A stretch of DNA of 64,000 nucleotides from Chrysaora quinquecirrha (lineage: Eukaryota > Cnidaria > Scyphozoa > Semaeostomeae > Pelagiidae): contig JACTAT010000359.1 of assembly GCA_014526335.1 (NCBI GenBank), forward strand, positions 1 to 64,000. The letters are read 5' to 3'. A model generated the notes under the pieces. That model was not told where the DNA came from and searched no databases. It was given only the letters and a program-made list of their open reading frames with translations. The stretch's first letter is position 1; every line of letters starts with the position of its first letter. Of this stretch, positions 11,101-21,015 are shown piece after piece. The position numbers and the translations under genes are program-made.

Positions 11101-14100
11101 TAGCAAATCCTGTCAGGAATATCAATAATGTTTTGGGGAAGGTAAGCATGTTTTACGAATATCCCTATAAAACGGACATGTCCGAACAACGGAACAGTAT
11201 ACTTTGTGAGTTTTTCATTCATTGCAGATGTATGCATAAAATGTATGGTCCTGAAGAAGGCTCAAGATAGCCTGTAGTGAATTAGACATACTTTATCATT
11301 TTAGGCCGTTTCGTTTCGTTTCGTTATCTAGGCATCACCCACGTCACTCGCTACACTTCGTCGACATTACATCATCTTATCAGGGCATTCCCACATTACT
11401 TCAATCATTGCTTTATTGTCTTTCCTCTCGATTCTCTTCTGCTTTTTCTTCACGATCTTACCATAGCTATTCTCCTTGTTGGCAACGTTTAGAATCTTTG
11501 CCAACTTCCCTATTTCAACTTTAAATACCTTTGTTTCTTTGTCAATATTTAGTTCAGTAGATTGTTAATACGAAACGACCGTCTCCTTCTCTGGCTCCGT
11601 GTTTCCTGCACGTTAAATCAGGTTTGCAATCGACGAAAACAGTGCCTTTGGAGTTACAAGCAGCTGATTAGTAAAACACACATCTGTTTTTCTAAAAGCC
11701 AAAACACAAAGTTGATTGGAAGGAGAGTCCTGGGCTTGCTCGATGATTACATTAAACTCTTAAGCTCCTGAAGTATTGTTATTCAAATTAGTATTACTGT
11801 CATTACTAGTGGCGTTACCATGGCATTTTGGTACTTTGGAAGGCCTAGCGATGAGCCCTTCTGGATTGTGTTCTGTTCGGAGCGCATGTGTAATCTTTCT
11901 TGTATTCATCTCATGCCAGACAAATCTAGTATATTACAGCTCCTTTCCCTTGTCATGCAGTTCATGTTCGAATCTCTTTCCCTTACCATACAGTTCAGGT
12001 TCGAATCCAATCTATTGTGGCATGCTACTATTGTAGAAAGATCTGGCTTTCATATAGCTTATTATGTTCGTAGTAATTAAATACTGTACAAAACCATTTT
12101 CTTGTAGGACTGCTTTTTTTATCCAAAGAGAATCTGGTTAGTGTTAACAAAGCCACGACCAGGCAAATGGAAAATAGGTTACATGCTTGCAGCAGCCTTA
12201 ATGATAAATATGCTTATAATGGGAGTGAGTCCAGTTGTCACACTTTATGCTTTGAATTCTCCATTCTGTTTGCCTTCAATTGAAATTGGCTATTTTATTG
12301 GAACACGCTTCTTGCTGCTTGGAATTGGTGCTGCATGTGGAATCAAATTACTTGGAAAATGTTTGCCGGAATATTCAGTTGCATTTTTGGGTTTGCTGTC
12401 ATATGCGGCCTTTTATGTACTGCTGGCCTTTGCCAAGGAAAAATCGATGCTCTATATGGGTATGTCAGTGGTTTTAAGTAATATATTTGTTCATTGACAA
12501 AGATATAATAGATATGTATTGAAATCCCTGAGCAGAAGATTTCTTCAAGTGAATGATACCCGTATAAGATGCCATTCAAGGCTGCGTTTAAGAAATTTTG
12601 TTGACAGTTGTTTTAATATCTTCTTGTTGTTTCGAGAGATCAAGGTGAAGGTGAAGGTGAAGGTGAAATGGCATTTTAGCGCCAGTCGCTAGGATCTCAG
12701 TAGTAGGTTAACTAATCGAGACCTCGACCCTGGCTGTGACGCTACCGTGGCTGGGCTCGAATCCTGACCACACTGAGCTTCTGACACCACGAGTCAGCTG
12801 GATTACACCACGACGCCACAGCACCTTCAAGACTAGGTTTCAACTGCAACAAACTTTTTAATACGCTAAGGATGACTGCGAGGAACTTTTTTAGAATGAT
12901 GCATTTCCTTCTATTTACCAATCTTTAACGAGTCCTGGGAATTAGGTTAAATAACCGAATGCAACTGGACGAAAAATTCCCTTCTACCTTCTTTTCCATA
13001 ACCATCTATCACCGAGGGTGAGAAGGTTCTTGGCTAAATTTTTTCGTAGGGGTCTGCTGCCAGCTTATCAAAGTTCAAAGTGGTACCGTAAGCTAGACTA
13101 ATTTTATAAGGGATTGATAACCTTTCATATAGCCAATTTCTACGAAAAGGATACCCTTCACTGGGCTTTTATTGAAAAGTGAGTGATACCCTTGGCTAGA
13201 TTCATTTACGAACAAGCTTTTCGAGTCATCATAGATCTTAAAATTGTTAGTTTGAAGTCGGAAAGTTTAAAGGTCGACTTGTTTCTTCGATTTCTCCCTC
13301 TATAACCGTTCCCTAGACCAACAATGTCAAATATGACACCCTTGAATAGACTGAAACTTAACCAAAATTGCAAAGAAATACACCCTTTGCTAGACTTGAA
13401 GTCCTAAAAATAATACCTTGGCTCAGCTAGAAGTCCGCAAAAGTAGACCCTTTATTACGAGTGGCGCACCCCCAGCTACCCTTACTATGAAAGACCCCCA
13501 GGGGGTTGCTTAATATAACTTGGGTACAGGTGTGTCCTGCCCACATGTGTGGGTTTTTGGCCATGAAATTCTGTAAACATAGATATGATTTAAGCCAGTC
13601 ATTAGGTGAGTCTGTAATGAATTAAATGAATGAATGAAATAATCTCGGTGGCACATTCCCATCGATCCATGATTCTTGTATCTCCCCGAGGAAAGAACCC
13701 CTCTGCCATCAATTACAACAACAATATAGAATCGTTTTTTTTTTTAAGCTTGTTTGGGTGGATGCATATCAGGAGTATGTGGACCAATCTTTCGTGGTAT
13801 TTTATCAAAAACAGTTGGGCCTGATGAGCAAGGTAAGATTCAATATGATTGGCTAATTTGGTTATTATGATGTTATTTATACAAATAAAACTACCGACCA
13901 GGTCTGTATACGAACTGTTACAAGAATAAAATTATACTATAGTCGACTTTATGTACTTTGAAAATGACAAAGCATGCTAACAATCCTGATGGCAACTATT
14001 TTGGTATTTCTAAAAGCATTTTAAACATCGGAAAATAATTCAGAAATAACTCGATAAACTAGGAAGGTTATTGAAAAGCAGAGGTCGTGGTAGATGGTGT

Positions 14101-17100
14101 ATCTTTGCCATAAGTTCGAAAGTCTGGATCAACAGAGATGAACTGTAAACATAGATTTCTTGCCATGATCGCCTATGTCTGCAACCTAACACATGAGTAG
14201 TAACAAAATGTTTACATGAGAATTGGTACGAACGTTTTTTAGAACTCAAAGAACCATTCTGAAAGAAAGTTGCAAATATCGAAATATATTATTTATATAT
14301 ATATATTATAGTATATGACGTCATACTAGAAAGTCAATACTTGTGGATTGAAATTCATGTAGTCATTACTTTCAGCCGATGTGAAGCCAGGATTTCAAAA
14401 AGAACAGTAAAATTTCATATTTCGGACCGTAAAAGGTAGAAAATCACAAACTTGATGGCTTCTCATTGTAGTTAGACACAAGAATGAAGGATTAATGCCA
14501 TATTTTTGATGAAGTAATGCACATATTAAAAAAAGCTCCATAAAACATAAAACCCCAGGTGAGATGGGGTTAAGATACTGCTGGAATAAAGCCGTCCTAT
14601 CTTGATCGACATAGACAATGTTCGCTATCCCGAGACCATCATTTGATACTACAGGATCAACTCAAGGATTGAAGAAAACTTTCTCAAAATGACGTTTTCA
14701 GAATAGATAACATTTTCTTACTCTTCGTGAGTTAGTTTGGAGACGTCGGCGATCATGTCAAGAAATCTATCTTTACAGTCCATCTCTCTTGATCCAGATG
14801 GGAATGGGGAAATGGGGATGTTCCCCAACCCCAAGTTGAGAATGTTCTTAAACGCCGAGGTTAGATAGGGTTAATTAAATCTTTCTTCATGCCTTCAGTC
14901 CGATGTTTTTGAAACGCTCCGGGTTTGCTTTTATGAACCCCAAATGCTGACTTAACAAAGGAAAGGGTACGAATTTCCATGGAATTAAAATGATACACGT
15001 ACTATAAATGATCTTTATGGAATTTATTGATCGAAATGATCGAAATGTGTTATAATGGTAAAGTTATATGAAAATCTACAATCTTGGACAAAATATATTG
15101 GACCAGCCTAAATAGTTCTGTTATGATGTATGAATTCCCCTTTTCCCCCGTTACAATGTTGTTTCGAACAAAATTTGTCTTGTTTCACTACCAACATTGT
15201 TTTGGGGGTAAAGGGGGAGACCTGGAATTATTATAGTGGAAAATCGATAAAATAGGCCGTAATCGTTGGAAAAAAGGCCTTGTACCAAATATTTTGTCCT
15301 AGATTGCAGCGTAATAGTGCATTAGAGTGTAGATTAGTTAATGTGCATCGTTAAATTTCGAATTTTATTTTAAAGGTTCATTGTTCTCAGCTGTCTCTTC
15401 ATTGGAGATGTTAGGTGTATTTGCTGGTTCATTTCTGTTTAATGCTTTCTATGCATTTGCTAATAAACACGGTTTCCCTGGTGCAACATTTCTACTTATC
15501 GCACTCTTGCTCCTGATACCATTTTTATTGAATGTGTAAGTATGATTTTCCTTGTCAATTACCGCTTCTCAGAAAAGACAAACTTCATTCATCTCTACTG
15601 TGTCCCCAGCTCGTTGCTTAGAATTTCGATTTGCGATACTTTGTGCTTTGAATTTATATTACGTAATGAGTGAAAATGGGCGAAATTTGGTAAGGCTAAT
15701 GACTGAAGAATAATCACCCCACATTTAAAACTTCAATGAACCATCAAACATGAACACCGTTATTAGAATCTAGGCTGCGTTGAAAAGATAACTTACTCCA
15801 CCTCTGTCACCAAGGAGCCGGAGGGGGGGGCGGAGCACGTGCCCCTCATTTTTCTGTCCAATATTTTGCCTGCCTCGAGATGCAATGTCGACAGGAACAC
15901 AAGCGTTAATAAGTTAGGCTAGCTAGGCTAACAGGGGTGGAAAATTTATCCACGTGAACGCTCTCGAAATCATCTCGCCTAAATGAACCAGCTGACCCGC
16001 CTCCATGTAACAGGCCTTTAAGTGAGACATGTATATATTGCTTGTGTGTACAACTATACTAAGAATTTTGAACTTCACAAGATGTAATGAGAGCGCAATT
16101 TGGGGTGCCGGCCCAATCTCCAAAAGTTTTTTATTGGGCTACGATAGCCAATTTAGCTGCTTCTATATTCAGTATTTTCTGGGGGCATACCCCATAGCAT
16201 CCCTTATCTCATATGCCCCCCAAATTTAAGTACCCTTCTACGCCCCTGCCCCTTCTCTGCTCTGATATTCTCCTTTGGCCTAGTTTCGACATCGTAACAG
16301 ATAAAACTGTGCTTATCATCCATCTGGGACATTTCTGGGATACTTTTGTCAAAAGTTAGAAAAGTCGAGTCCAGCTCGATTTTTTAAATGGCCCGTCGCG
16401 TCGTAATCGTTTCCCAATCTCGACGGGAACTATTTCTCACAAGGAAAGGCTTTGTACCATACGACGCTGAAAATCCAATCCTAGCCTTGTTTTCAAATTG
16501 GTGTTAGAGTCATAGATACATCGAAGACTCCCGTGGGGTACTTTATTGTTCAAAAGATTAGACGTGCCGCCCAGTTTTTCCAAACCAACCCATGTCTACC
16601 GATAAATTATGTTACTGTTGGTACCCATGTATAGAAAAAACAACGAAATTTTTCACCCATTGTACCAATATCTCAAATTTTTGAACCGAATTTAACACTT
16701 GAGGCAAATCTAAATGCAGCGAAAAGGCCTATGCACTGAAAACTAAAACGCACTAGCTAATTTGCACCATAAAATAAATACAATAATCTATCAGGCTTTT
16801 AAAAGTAATGCTTGTCTAAAACTTTTTATATGTTTTATTACCCATGTGTAGAGATTCTTTACGAAAAGCCAACCCATATGTAGGGAAATTGTCGCTGAAT
16901 AAGTTACTCATTTGGGCGGTACGCCTTGTATATTGAACAATGGAAGTACCCCCGGGCAAAGACAATGCATCACGGACATCACGTAGACCCTTACGATTTT
17001 TAAAAACTAATTACTCGTGGAAGCATGAACGGTGCAACGTCGACGCAACTGGGTCGTGTCCCCATATAGTACAATGGGCTCCCTGGTTACAACTATATCG

Positions 17101-17405
17101 AAATTTAACTAAGGTTTCATTGACTTTGAGGAACTATCCCAGAACTATTCCCACGAGATTTTTATAAGAGTCCTTACGATTTGTCACTAAATTTCAGCAC
17201 CTGTACTCTAAACTGCTAGCAAAAATGTGTATACTTTGGTTTTAGGATATACACGATCAAAGTTAGAAAAGAGGACAAGGAACTGCAGGCAGCTATTAAG
17301 AGAATAATCCCTGAATCATGTGAAGAGGAAAATCAAAATAAAACAATGGCAAACCCTGTCGAATGTACTTCTAAATATGGTTCATTTAATAAAGAAGTAT
17401 GTTGA
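4908..17405 (+). CDS. SLC46-like: SLC46-family (proton-coupled folate transporter-like) MFS carrier, complete 6-exon gene
   Basis: Joining 4908-5147, 9755-10064, 10945-11141, 12108-12459, 15376-15535 and 17246-17405 gives 472 codons plus stop, the usual SLC46 length. Every junction is GT-AG, with phases 0, 1, 0, 1 and 2 agreeing on both sides. Known of the family: 12-helix proton-coupled carriers in plasma or lysosomal membranes (A1 moves folate; A2 and A3 move other small molecules and muropeptide-like cargo). Seen here: TM1 around residues 24-44; loop-1 Cys64 and an NST sequon; the MFS signature GTWSDKVGRKP at 108-118 after TM2; and Cys303 in the TM7-8 loop, placed like the partner of the loop-1 disulfide known in PCFT. 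The tail after TM12 is short and charged (KVRKEDKEL) and ends in Cys. The start is the ATG whose exon aligns codon for codon with the divergent paralog at 1890-2129. Which SLC46 subtype and substrate cannot be told from the window. Confidence 0.9.
5187..5800. mobile_element. TA-flanked MITE (CTCTTAGGTGCC family), interrupted copy
   Basis: The left end CTCTTAGATGCCTAATTGCC follows a TA. After a nested element (5221-5550), the family sequence resumes with the fused-A/T block, 'tttccaacc' and 'attaggaccc', and runs to the 'acaaagtttgtcaaacaaa' stretch near 5770-5790. Intact relatives are at 17781-18149 and 44978-45316. The right terminus is decayed, so the end is approximate. Confidence 0.65.
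5221..5550. mobile_element. MITE with CACGTTTTTTTTATAAG inverted ends, nested
   Basis: Inverted terminal repeats of about 20 bp (CACG + T-run + ATAAGGAA, and its complement) are flanked by TA on both sides (5219-5220 and 5551-5552), as expected of a Tc1/mariner-type non-autonomous element. It sits inside another MITE. Relatives are at 6293-6672, 34837-35210 and 37326-37695. Confidence 0.75.
6293..6672. mobile_element. MITE with CACACTTTTC...TATAAGAATA inverted ends
   Basis: Ends CACACTTTTCTTTTTATAAG and its near-perfect complement, about 380 bp apart. The inside carries the TTTATAAGAATA sub-repeat and 'gaggc' motifs seen in the copy at 34837-35210. It lies within intron 1 of the SLC46-like gene. 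Confidence 0.7.
7095..8150 (-). mobile_element. BEL/Pao LTR-retrotransposon pol relic
   Basis: Minus-strand fragments in different frames match the order of a BEL/Pao polyprotein. 8140-7856 resembles the region between protease and RT. 7835-7482 carries the RT entry with KIRVVYDTNAPYQG, SLNDVLLSGTDL, LLRFRKEPIAIMADIEQMF and DYLRFQ. 7579-7397 is a frameshifted continuation. 7364-7095 has an RNase-H-like FYTNSRAVLGYISN stretch. Frameshifts and stops separate the parts, and no LTRs or integrase were seen, so this is a dead insertion in intron 1 of the SLC46-like gene. Family placement rests on recognised RT wording only. Confidence 0.82.
8160..9065. repeat. satellite of about 23 bp, diverged
   Basis: Roughly 900 bp of tandem units built on AGTAATGTGGAGGGCTATC plus a 3-5 bp linker (ttgaa, atc). 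Variants include 'agtaacgtggagggatataatc' and 'gtagtggatgcgg'. Period is 22-23 bp with longer composite periods, and the units are moderately diverged. It begins directly after the BEL/Pao relic. Confidence 0.9.
9066..9754. other. end of SLC46-like intron 1
   Basis: AT-rich intron sequence with two short TTAG repeats (about 9437-9456 and 9556-9572), each inside a near-duplicate 'ttgtagttagttagt' context. It ends in the polypyrimidine tract and AG at 9753-9754. Confidence 0.6.
9755..10064 (+). CDS. SLC46-like: SLC46-like exon 2
   Basis: 310 nt in phase 0, ending in phase 1 before GTGAGC. It encodes TM2 to TM5 with the motif-A signature (SDKVGRKP) between TM2 and TM3. Confidence 0.93.
10130..10560. 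repeat. C-rich intronic repeat fragment
   Basis: Several spaced copies of a 'ttaagcccccttt/ctctct' motif (about 10170-10260 and 10470-10550) lie in intron 2, with matching C-rich pieces at both ends. This may be a decayed dispersed element. No clean terminal repeats could be set. Confidence 0.35.
10945..11141 (+). CDS. SLC46-like: SLC46-like exon 3
   Basis: 197 nt, acceptor TTTAAG at 10939-10944 and donor GTAAGC at 11142. It encodes TM5/TM6 and the start of the central cytoplasmic loop. Confidence 0.92.
11142..12107. other. SLC46-like intron 3
   Basis: The intron includes a TTTCG run (about 11308-11325) with a loose inverted partner near 11565 ('tacgaaacgac'), bracketing a pyrimidine-rich stretch of about 250 bp. 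This may be a decayed element. Nothing coding was recognised. Confidence 0.4.
12108..12459 (+). CDS. SLC46-like: SLC46-like exon 4
   Basis: 352 nt, acceptor CTTGTAG and donor GTATGT at 12460. It encodes TM7 to TM10, including the TM7-8 loop cysteine (residue 303 of the joined protein). Confidence 0.92.
12640..12825 (-). mobile_element. tRNA-derived SINE
   Basis: Read on the minus strand, a head beginning GGTGCTGTGGCGTCGTGGTG contains A-box-like (TGGCGTCGTGG) and B-box-like (GGATTCGAGCCC, complement of 12753-12764) RNA polymerase III promoter elements at tRNA-like spacing. It is followed by an unrelated body and a 3' tail of (CACCTT) repeats (about 12647-12668). A second, plus-strand head lies at 47046-47125. 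Confidence 0.72.
12840..15375. other. SLC46-like intron 4
   Basis: 2.5 kb of AT-rich intron. Two ends resembling the piggyBac-like MITE at 18262-18814 occur: GAGATGGGG then TTAA at about 14563-14575, and a longer 3' segment at about 14800-14873 ending AGATAGGG then TTAA. No exon is required, because exon 4 joins exon 5 in phase. Confidence 0.5.
15376..15535 (+). CDS. SLC46-like: SLC46-like exon 5
   Basis: 160 nt, acceptor TTTAAAG and donor GTAAGT at 15536. It encodes TM11 and TM12 (FLLIALLLLIPFLLNV). Confidence 0.92.
16530..16955. mobile_element. MITE with CCCGTGGGGTACTT inverted ends
   Basis: The left end (about 16530-16573: CCCGTGGGGTACTT, ATTGTTCAA, GCCGCCCA) is matched in inverse by 16912-16955, giving roughly 44-bp terminal inverted repeats around a 425-bp element in intron 5. 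A half copy occurs at 48440-48690. Confidence 0.72.
17246..17405 (+). CDS. SLC46-like: SLC46-like exon 6 (C-terminal tail)
   Basis: 160 nt from acceptor GGTTTTAG to TGA at 17403-17405. It encodes the basic end of TM12 and a hydrophilic tail of about 45 residues ending KEVC. Confidence 0.88.
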
Positions 17406-17780
17406 ATACATCAACTTACTACTGTTCAAAGTTTTACTTTGCATTCTTTGCTGTAGCTGCAACTGTTAAATGTAAAAACCCCGCATACAAATGAGCTGTA
17501 ACTGCCAGGAAAAGGCTGACTGCACTTCTTTTCTTATTAGCAACTGGAAAGTGAAAGTTGCCCGAAAAGTTAACAAAATGGACATCTTTCAAAATTTTTT
17601 TTGATAATTGATTATTTTTCCTAAAAAATTGGTTTAGTATGAAATAGATTTGGCCCTTGACCAAACTGAACCAAATTTTAGACTTTGTTTCGCATTTTAG
17701 GAACATTCTTAACAAATAAAATTTTTGTACTCATACAGTATATCCTAACTCGCTCTATTTAGTATTTAGTTAATTACTTA

Positions 17781-18149
17781 CTCTTAGGTGCCAAATTGCT
17801 GGGGGGTTGGAATGGGTGCGGGGTTTGGAACTCCAGCCAGGATCTAATTAGCAAGGGGATCGGAAAAAACGGGGGGTCAGAATTTGTTTAATAAACTTTG
17901 TCAGAAAACTGCAAAAATGCAGTGCAACTGGCCCTATATAACTTATAGGCTAAGGCAATCCAAAGTGTTAACCAACAAATAGAGTATACAATTGAAATTT
18001 CATATAAAGAAAGTCTAAGTGAAATAAGTTAAAATTATCGACACAAAATTTATGTAAATCTTAATAAACGGGGGGTCCTAATAAGAGCGGCGGGTTGGAA
18101 ATTTTTCAAAAAATAATTCGCGGGGGGATGGCAATTAGGCACCTAAGAG
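17781..18149. mobile_element. TA-flanked MITE (CTCTTAGGTGCC family), complete
   Basis: Near-perfect terminal inverted repeats (CTCTTAGGTGCC-AATTGC with G-rich continuation) bound 369 bp and are flanked by TA on both sides (17779-17780 and 18150-18151). The target duplication suggests a Tc1/mariner-type transposase. Other copies: 5187-5800, 33041-33265 (cut) and 44978-45316. Confidence 0.85.
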
Positions 18150-18261
18150 TAGATATTTCATTGCCCCTTTAGTTTGACCTGATTAAACGCTTTCCTATCA
18201 CGTCGCATTTTCCAGAAAATATTCAGTATTGACTTTCGTTATATACTGTATCTATGTTTTG

Positions 18262-18814
18262 TTAACCCTATCTCAGCTTTAGAAATATGGGGGTAAATTG
18301 AGCCCCCTACCAAACTGTTTATTCATGTGTTTAAAACACAATTAGAAGCAACCTGATATGCCTCAAGTTTGAGTTTCTACGTTTTTGGTCCAAAAAATTC
18401 ATTTTTTTTGGTTCTGTCTATAACTTTGTCTCCATGACAACCAATTGTCGACAAACAATACTAAATGACGATACTAAATGACTACATAATTTTCAATTTG
18501 AACACACCAAAGGATTGAAATAAGCAACCAAATGATGTTGACGGAGGTTTTTACATGGGAACTATCAATCAGCTAAATCTTGATTTTGATGTTTCTCAAA
18601 CATAATATTGTCATCCCATGATAACTCTTTAACATGACATCAGATCAGCTATAATAAATTATCTGTAGATTTTATTCCGTAGACTATTTTTTTGTATTAG
18701 ATAACAAGCATACTAATTTTGGATGTTCTGCCTCAAATAATAATAGCAGTGATGTATATGGGGTCCCTCCCCAGGTTGAGAATGTTTTGAAACGACGGGG
18801 TGAGATAGGGTAAA
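18262..18814. mobile_element. piggyBac-like MITE (TTAA + CCCTATCTCA ends)
   Basis: The left end is TTAA followed by CCCTATCTCA; the right end is TGAGATAGGG followed by TAAA. CCC termini next to a TTAA target are characteristic of piggyBac. The inside has no transposase ORF. A second 3' end occurs at about 14800-14873. Confidence 0.6.
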
Positions 18815-20263
18815 CAAGATAAGAATTTGGAACTAAAACGAGCCGAATTGAATTTTATAGCTCGTTAGTGCACTGATTTCTTCGGATGATTGATATATGC
18901 TGGTTACAGCAAAGGTTTAATTGGAGTTAATGCCACCAGGAGCATGTTTTTTGCCTGAGTTATGTTACAGACACTAGTACGAACTTAGTTTTGGTTTCTC
19001 TGTTAAGTGTCGCACTTTCGATTAATTTCCATAAGATGGCAAAGAACGACTTCATTTCTGCGATAATCTTCTTTTCATAAACGTTCTTCGCTCTATCAAT
19101 GGAGTTTTTTTATGGAAAATTTAGTATCAGGGCCTACTCTCTCTATAACAGAATTAGGTCGCTCCAAAACGTCCACTTCATTGTCCCTTGTCGTCTTAAT
19201 TCCTCTCTCTCCTTTTCATCCCTTTTCGTTTTGTGAAATGATTTCTTGGCTTTTTCACAATTCTTTTCCTCTTCTTCATCCCCTGTTACTTTCTTTCTTT
19301 TTTCTTCCTTCTTCCTGGGCATGTTTCTCCGCCTTGAAAGGTGGATAGAAAGCTTATGCACTAAGTGTTCTTTCCTGGGGTTTGCCCCTGGTGAGTATTG
19401 ATAAAAATTAGCTATCCAATGACAAAGCGTTTCAGGTGCAATCTACAACAATTTTCTAGATTCCAACATCGAACATATGAATTTGTTGCTTTTTTAATCT
19501 TCAGAGAATTTTGTAAATTAGTTGCTTAACTTTAGACTTCTAAATTTTAATCTTTTATTAGAAATTTTTACCAATTTGTCCATCAATATTTTTGCAAAGA
19601 TTTTGTGCCATAGTTCGTATCTCGAAATAGCAAAACAAAACATCAGAGAAAAATTTAATTGAATTCAAAATGGGAAATGGAGAATCTGAACAGAGAATGT
19701 GGTTTTGACGTTGTCCTTTATCCTTATTCTCTTGTCTCATGCTAACTTGTGGCACCAATGACATGTATTTGTTAGTTTTTTTTGTTGCTTGTTGTCTAAT
19801 TTGCTAGATTTCAATGACCAACCCTGCTAAATGAAAGTGCTGATATAACAGTTTTGTTAGGGTTAAAGTTTTGTTGCATATTGTGCCATTTTTACTTCTA
19901 ATTTTCACTTTTGACCCGGGAATCAGAGGCTTGCAAAAATATAAAAATATTAATAAAAACATTCCGAAACAAAGATAAACAATTGGTGTTTGTTGTTGCA
20001 TTTTGCTTTCTTCTGCCTCTTTGTTTCAAAACAATTAAAGAAGATCAAATGTTCATCTTTGGTAACTGACAGTAAAAACGGAACTGATGTAATAAAGGAA
20101 ACGTTAAGTTTTTCAATAGATTTGCTTTTATCTATTCTCTCGAGATTTATGTCAAAGACATGTACAGACACTTCAATTATATGTACAGTGAGTATTCATC
20201 TACCAGCACTTACACCAGAATATATAATTACCAAGAATAAATTTCAAATGCCTCATTCCCTGT
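18815..20263. other. intergenic, no recognised gene
   Basis: AT-rich spacer between the SLC46-like gene and the convergent minus-strand gene. It includes a pyrimidine-rich block at about 19190-19320, which accounts for opposing low-complexity ORFs. No exon recognised. Confidence 0.5.
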
Positions 20264-20340
20264 TCTACAGTCCATGGTCCCCATTCCCTGTTTGCCATTC
20301 CCCGTTCCCATTCTCCGTTCCCCGTTCACCGTTTTCGAGA
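20264..20340. repeat. minisatellite (CCATTCCCCGTTC-like)
   Basis: Short imperfect tandem units such as 'ccattccctgtt', 'ccattccccgtt' and 'ccattctccgtt'. A similar 'attccttgttcc' tract is at about 59935-60002. Confidence 0.7.
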
Positions 20341-20354
20341 TAGTCACAAATAAT

Positions 20355-20565
20355 ACCCTTCCGTTGTTTTGTTTTGCTTGCTCCGAAGATCGGATTTGTT
20401 AGTCCTTCATCAAGCTTATCTCTCCTTTGATTAAATTGTGGAGATGACGGAATTAAAAATATGCCGACACAGAATAGGGATTGTTCTCTGATGCAGAGGA
20501 ATGAAGTGATGAACCAATAAAACACGGAATAAGGAATTTGTAATTCAGCAAAATCCTGAGCACAA
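20355..20565. repeat. dispersed repeat, copy 2
   Basis: Same family and orientation as 2290-2450. Shared blocks include CCGTTGTTTTGTTT, TTAGTCCTTC and 'aataaaacacgga'. Confidence 0.6.
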
Positions 20566-21015
20566 AATGATAAACTATTCATTTGGCAGCTTCATTAATG
20601 CCGTTTTAAGTTTCATTATTATAAGACACACTTGTACTTTGTGGACTTCCATGATATTGTTTTACATATATTTTTCGTTTATTTTGTTAGTTTTATGTTT
20701 GCTTGTTTCGTTTTTTGTTTGTTTTATTTGATCATTCATTTATTTTTCATCGATTTCTGCATTTTAATTTTTGCTTCTTTTTTCCACTTTTACTTTTCGC
20801 ATTAGGTATCCAATTAATAGACGATTTTCAAATTAATTTTTCGTTTCATTTATTTACTTATTTATTAGTTTTGCTTGTTTATTATTTTGTTTATTTCCTA
20901 GTTTCATCCACCTGTTCATGAAAGTTAATCATTAAAAGTATTTATGACAAAGTATAATAAGAATATTCTTATAATTTCTTAAATATATAGATAACTAATA
21001 TGAAATTAAATTCAC

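Noticed and set aside
12733..12825. Functional tRNA gene
   Set aside because: Box A and box B resemble a tRNA promoter, but a cloverleaf cannot be drawn and a body plus simple-repeat tail follows, so a SINE is the better call.
15931..16250. hAT-type MITE from CAGGGGTGGA to TACGCCCCTG
   Set aside because: The ends are only partly complementary, the 8-bp flanks do not match and no second copy was found in the window.
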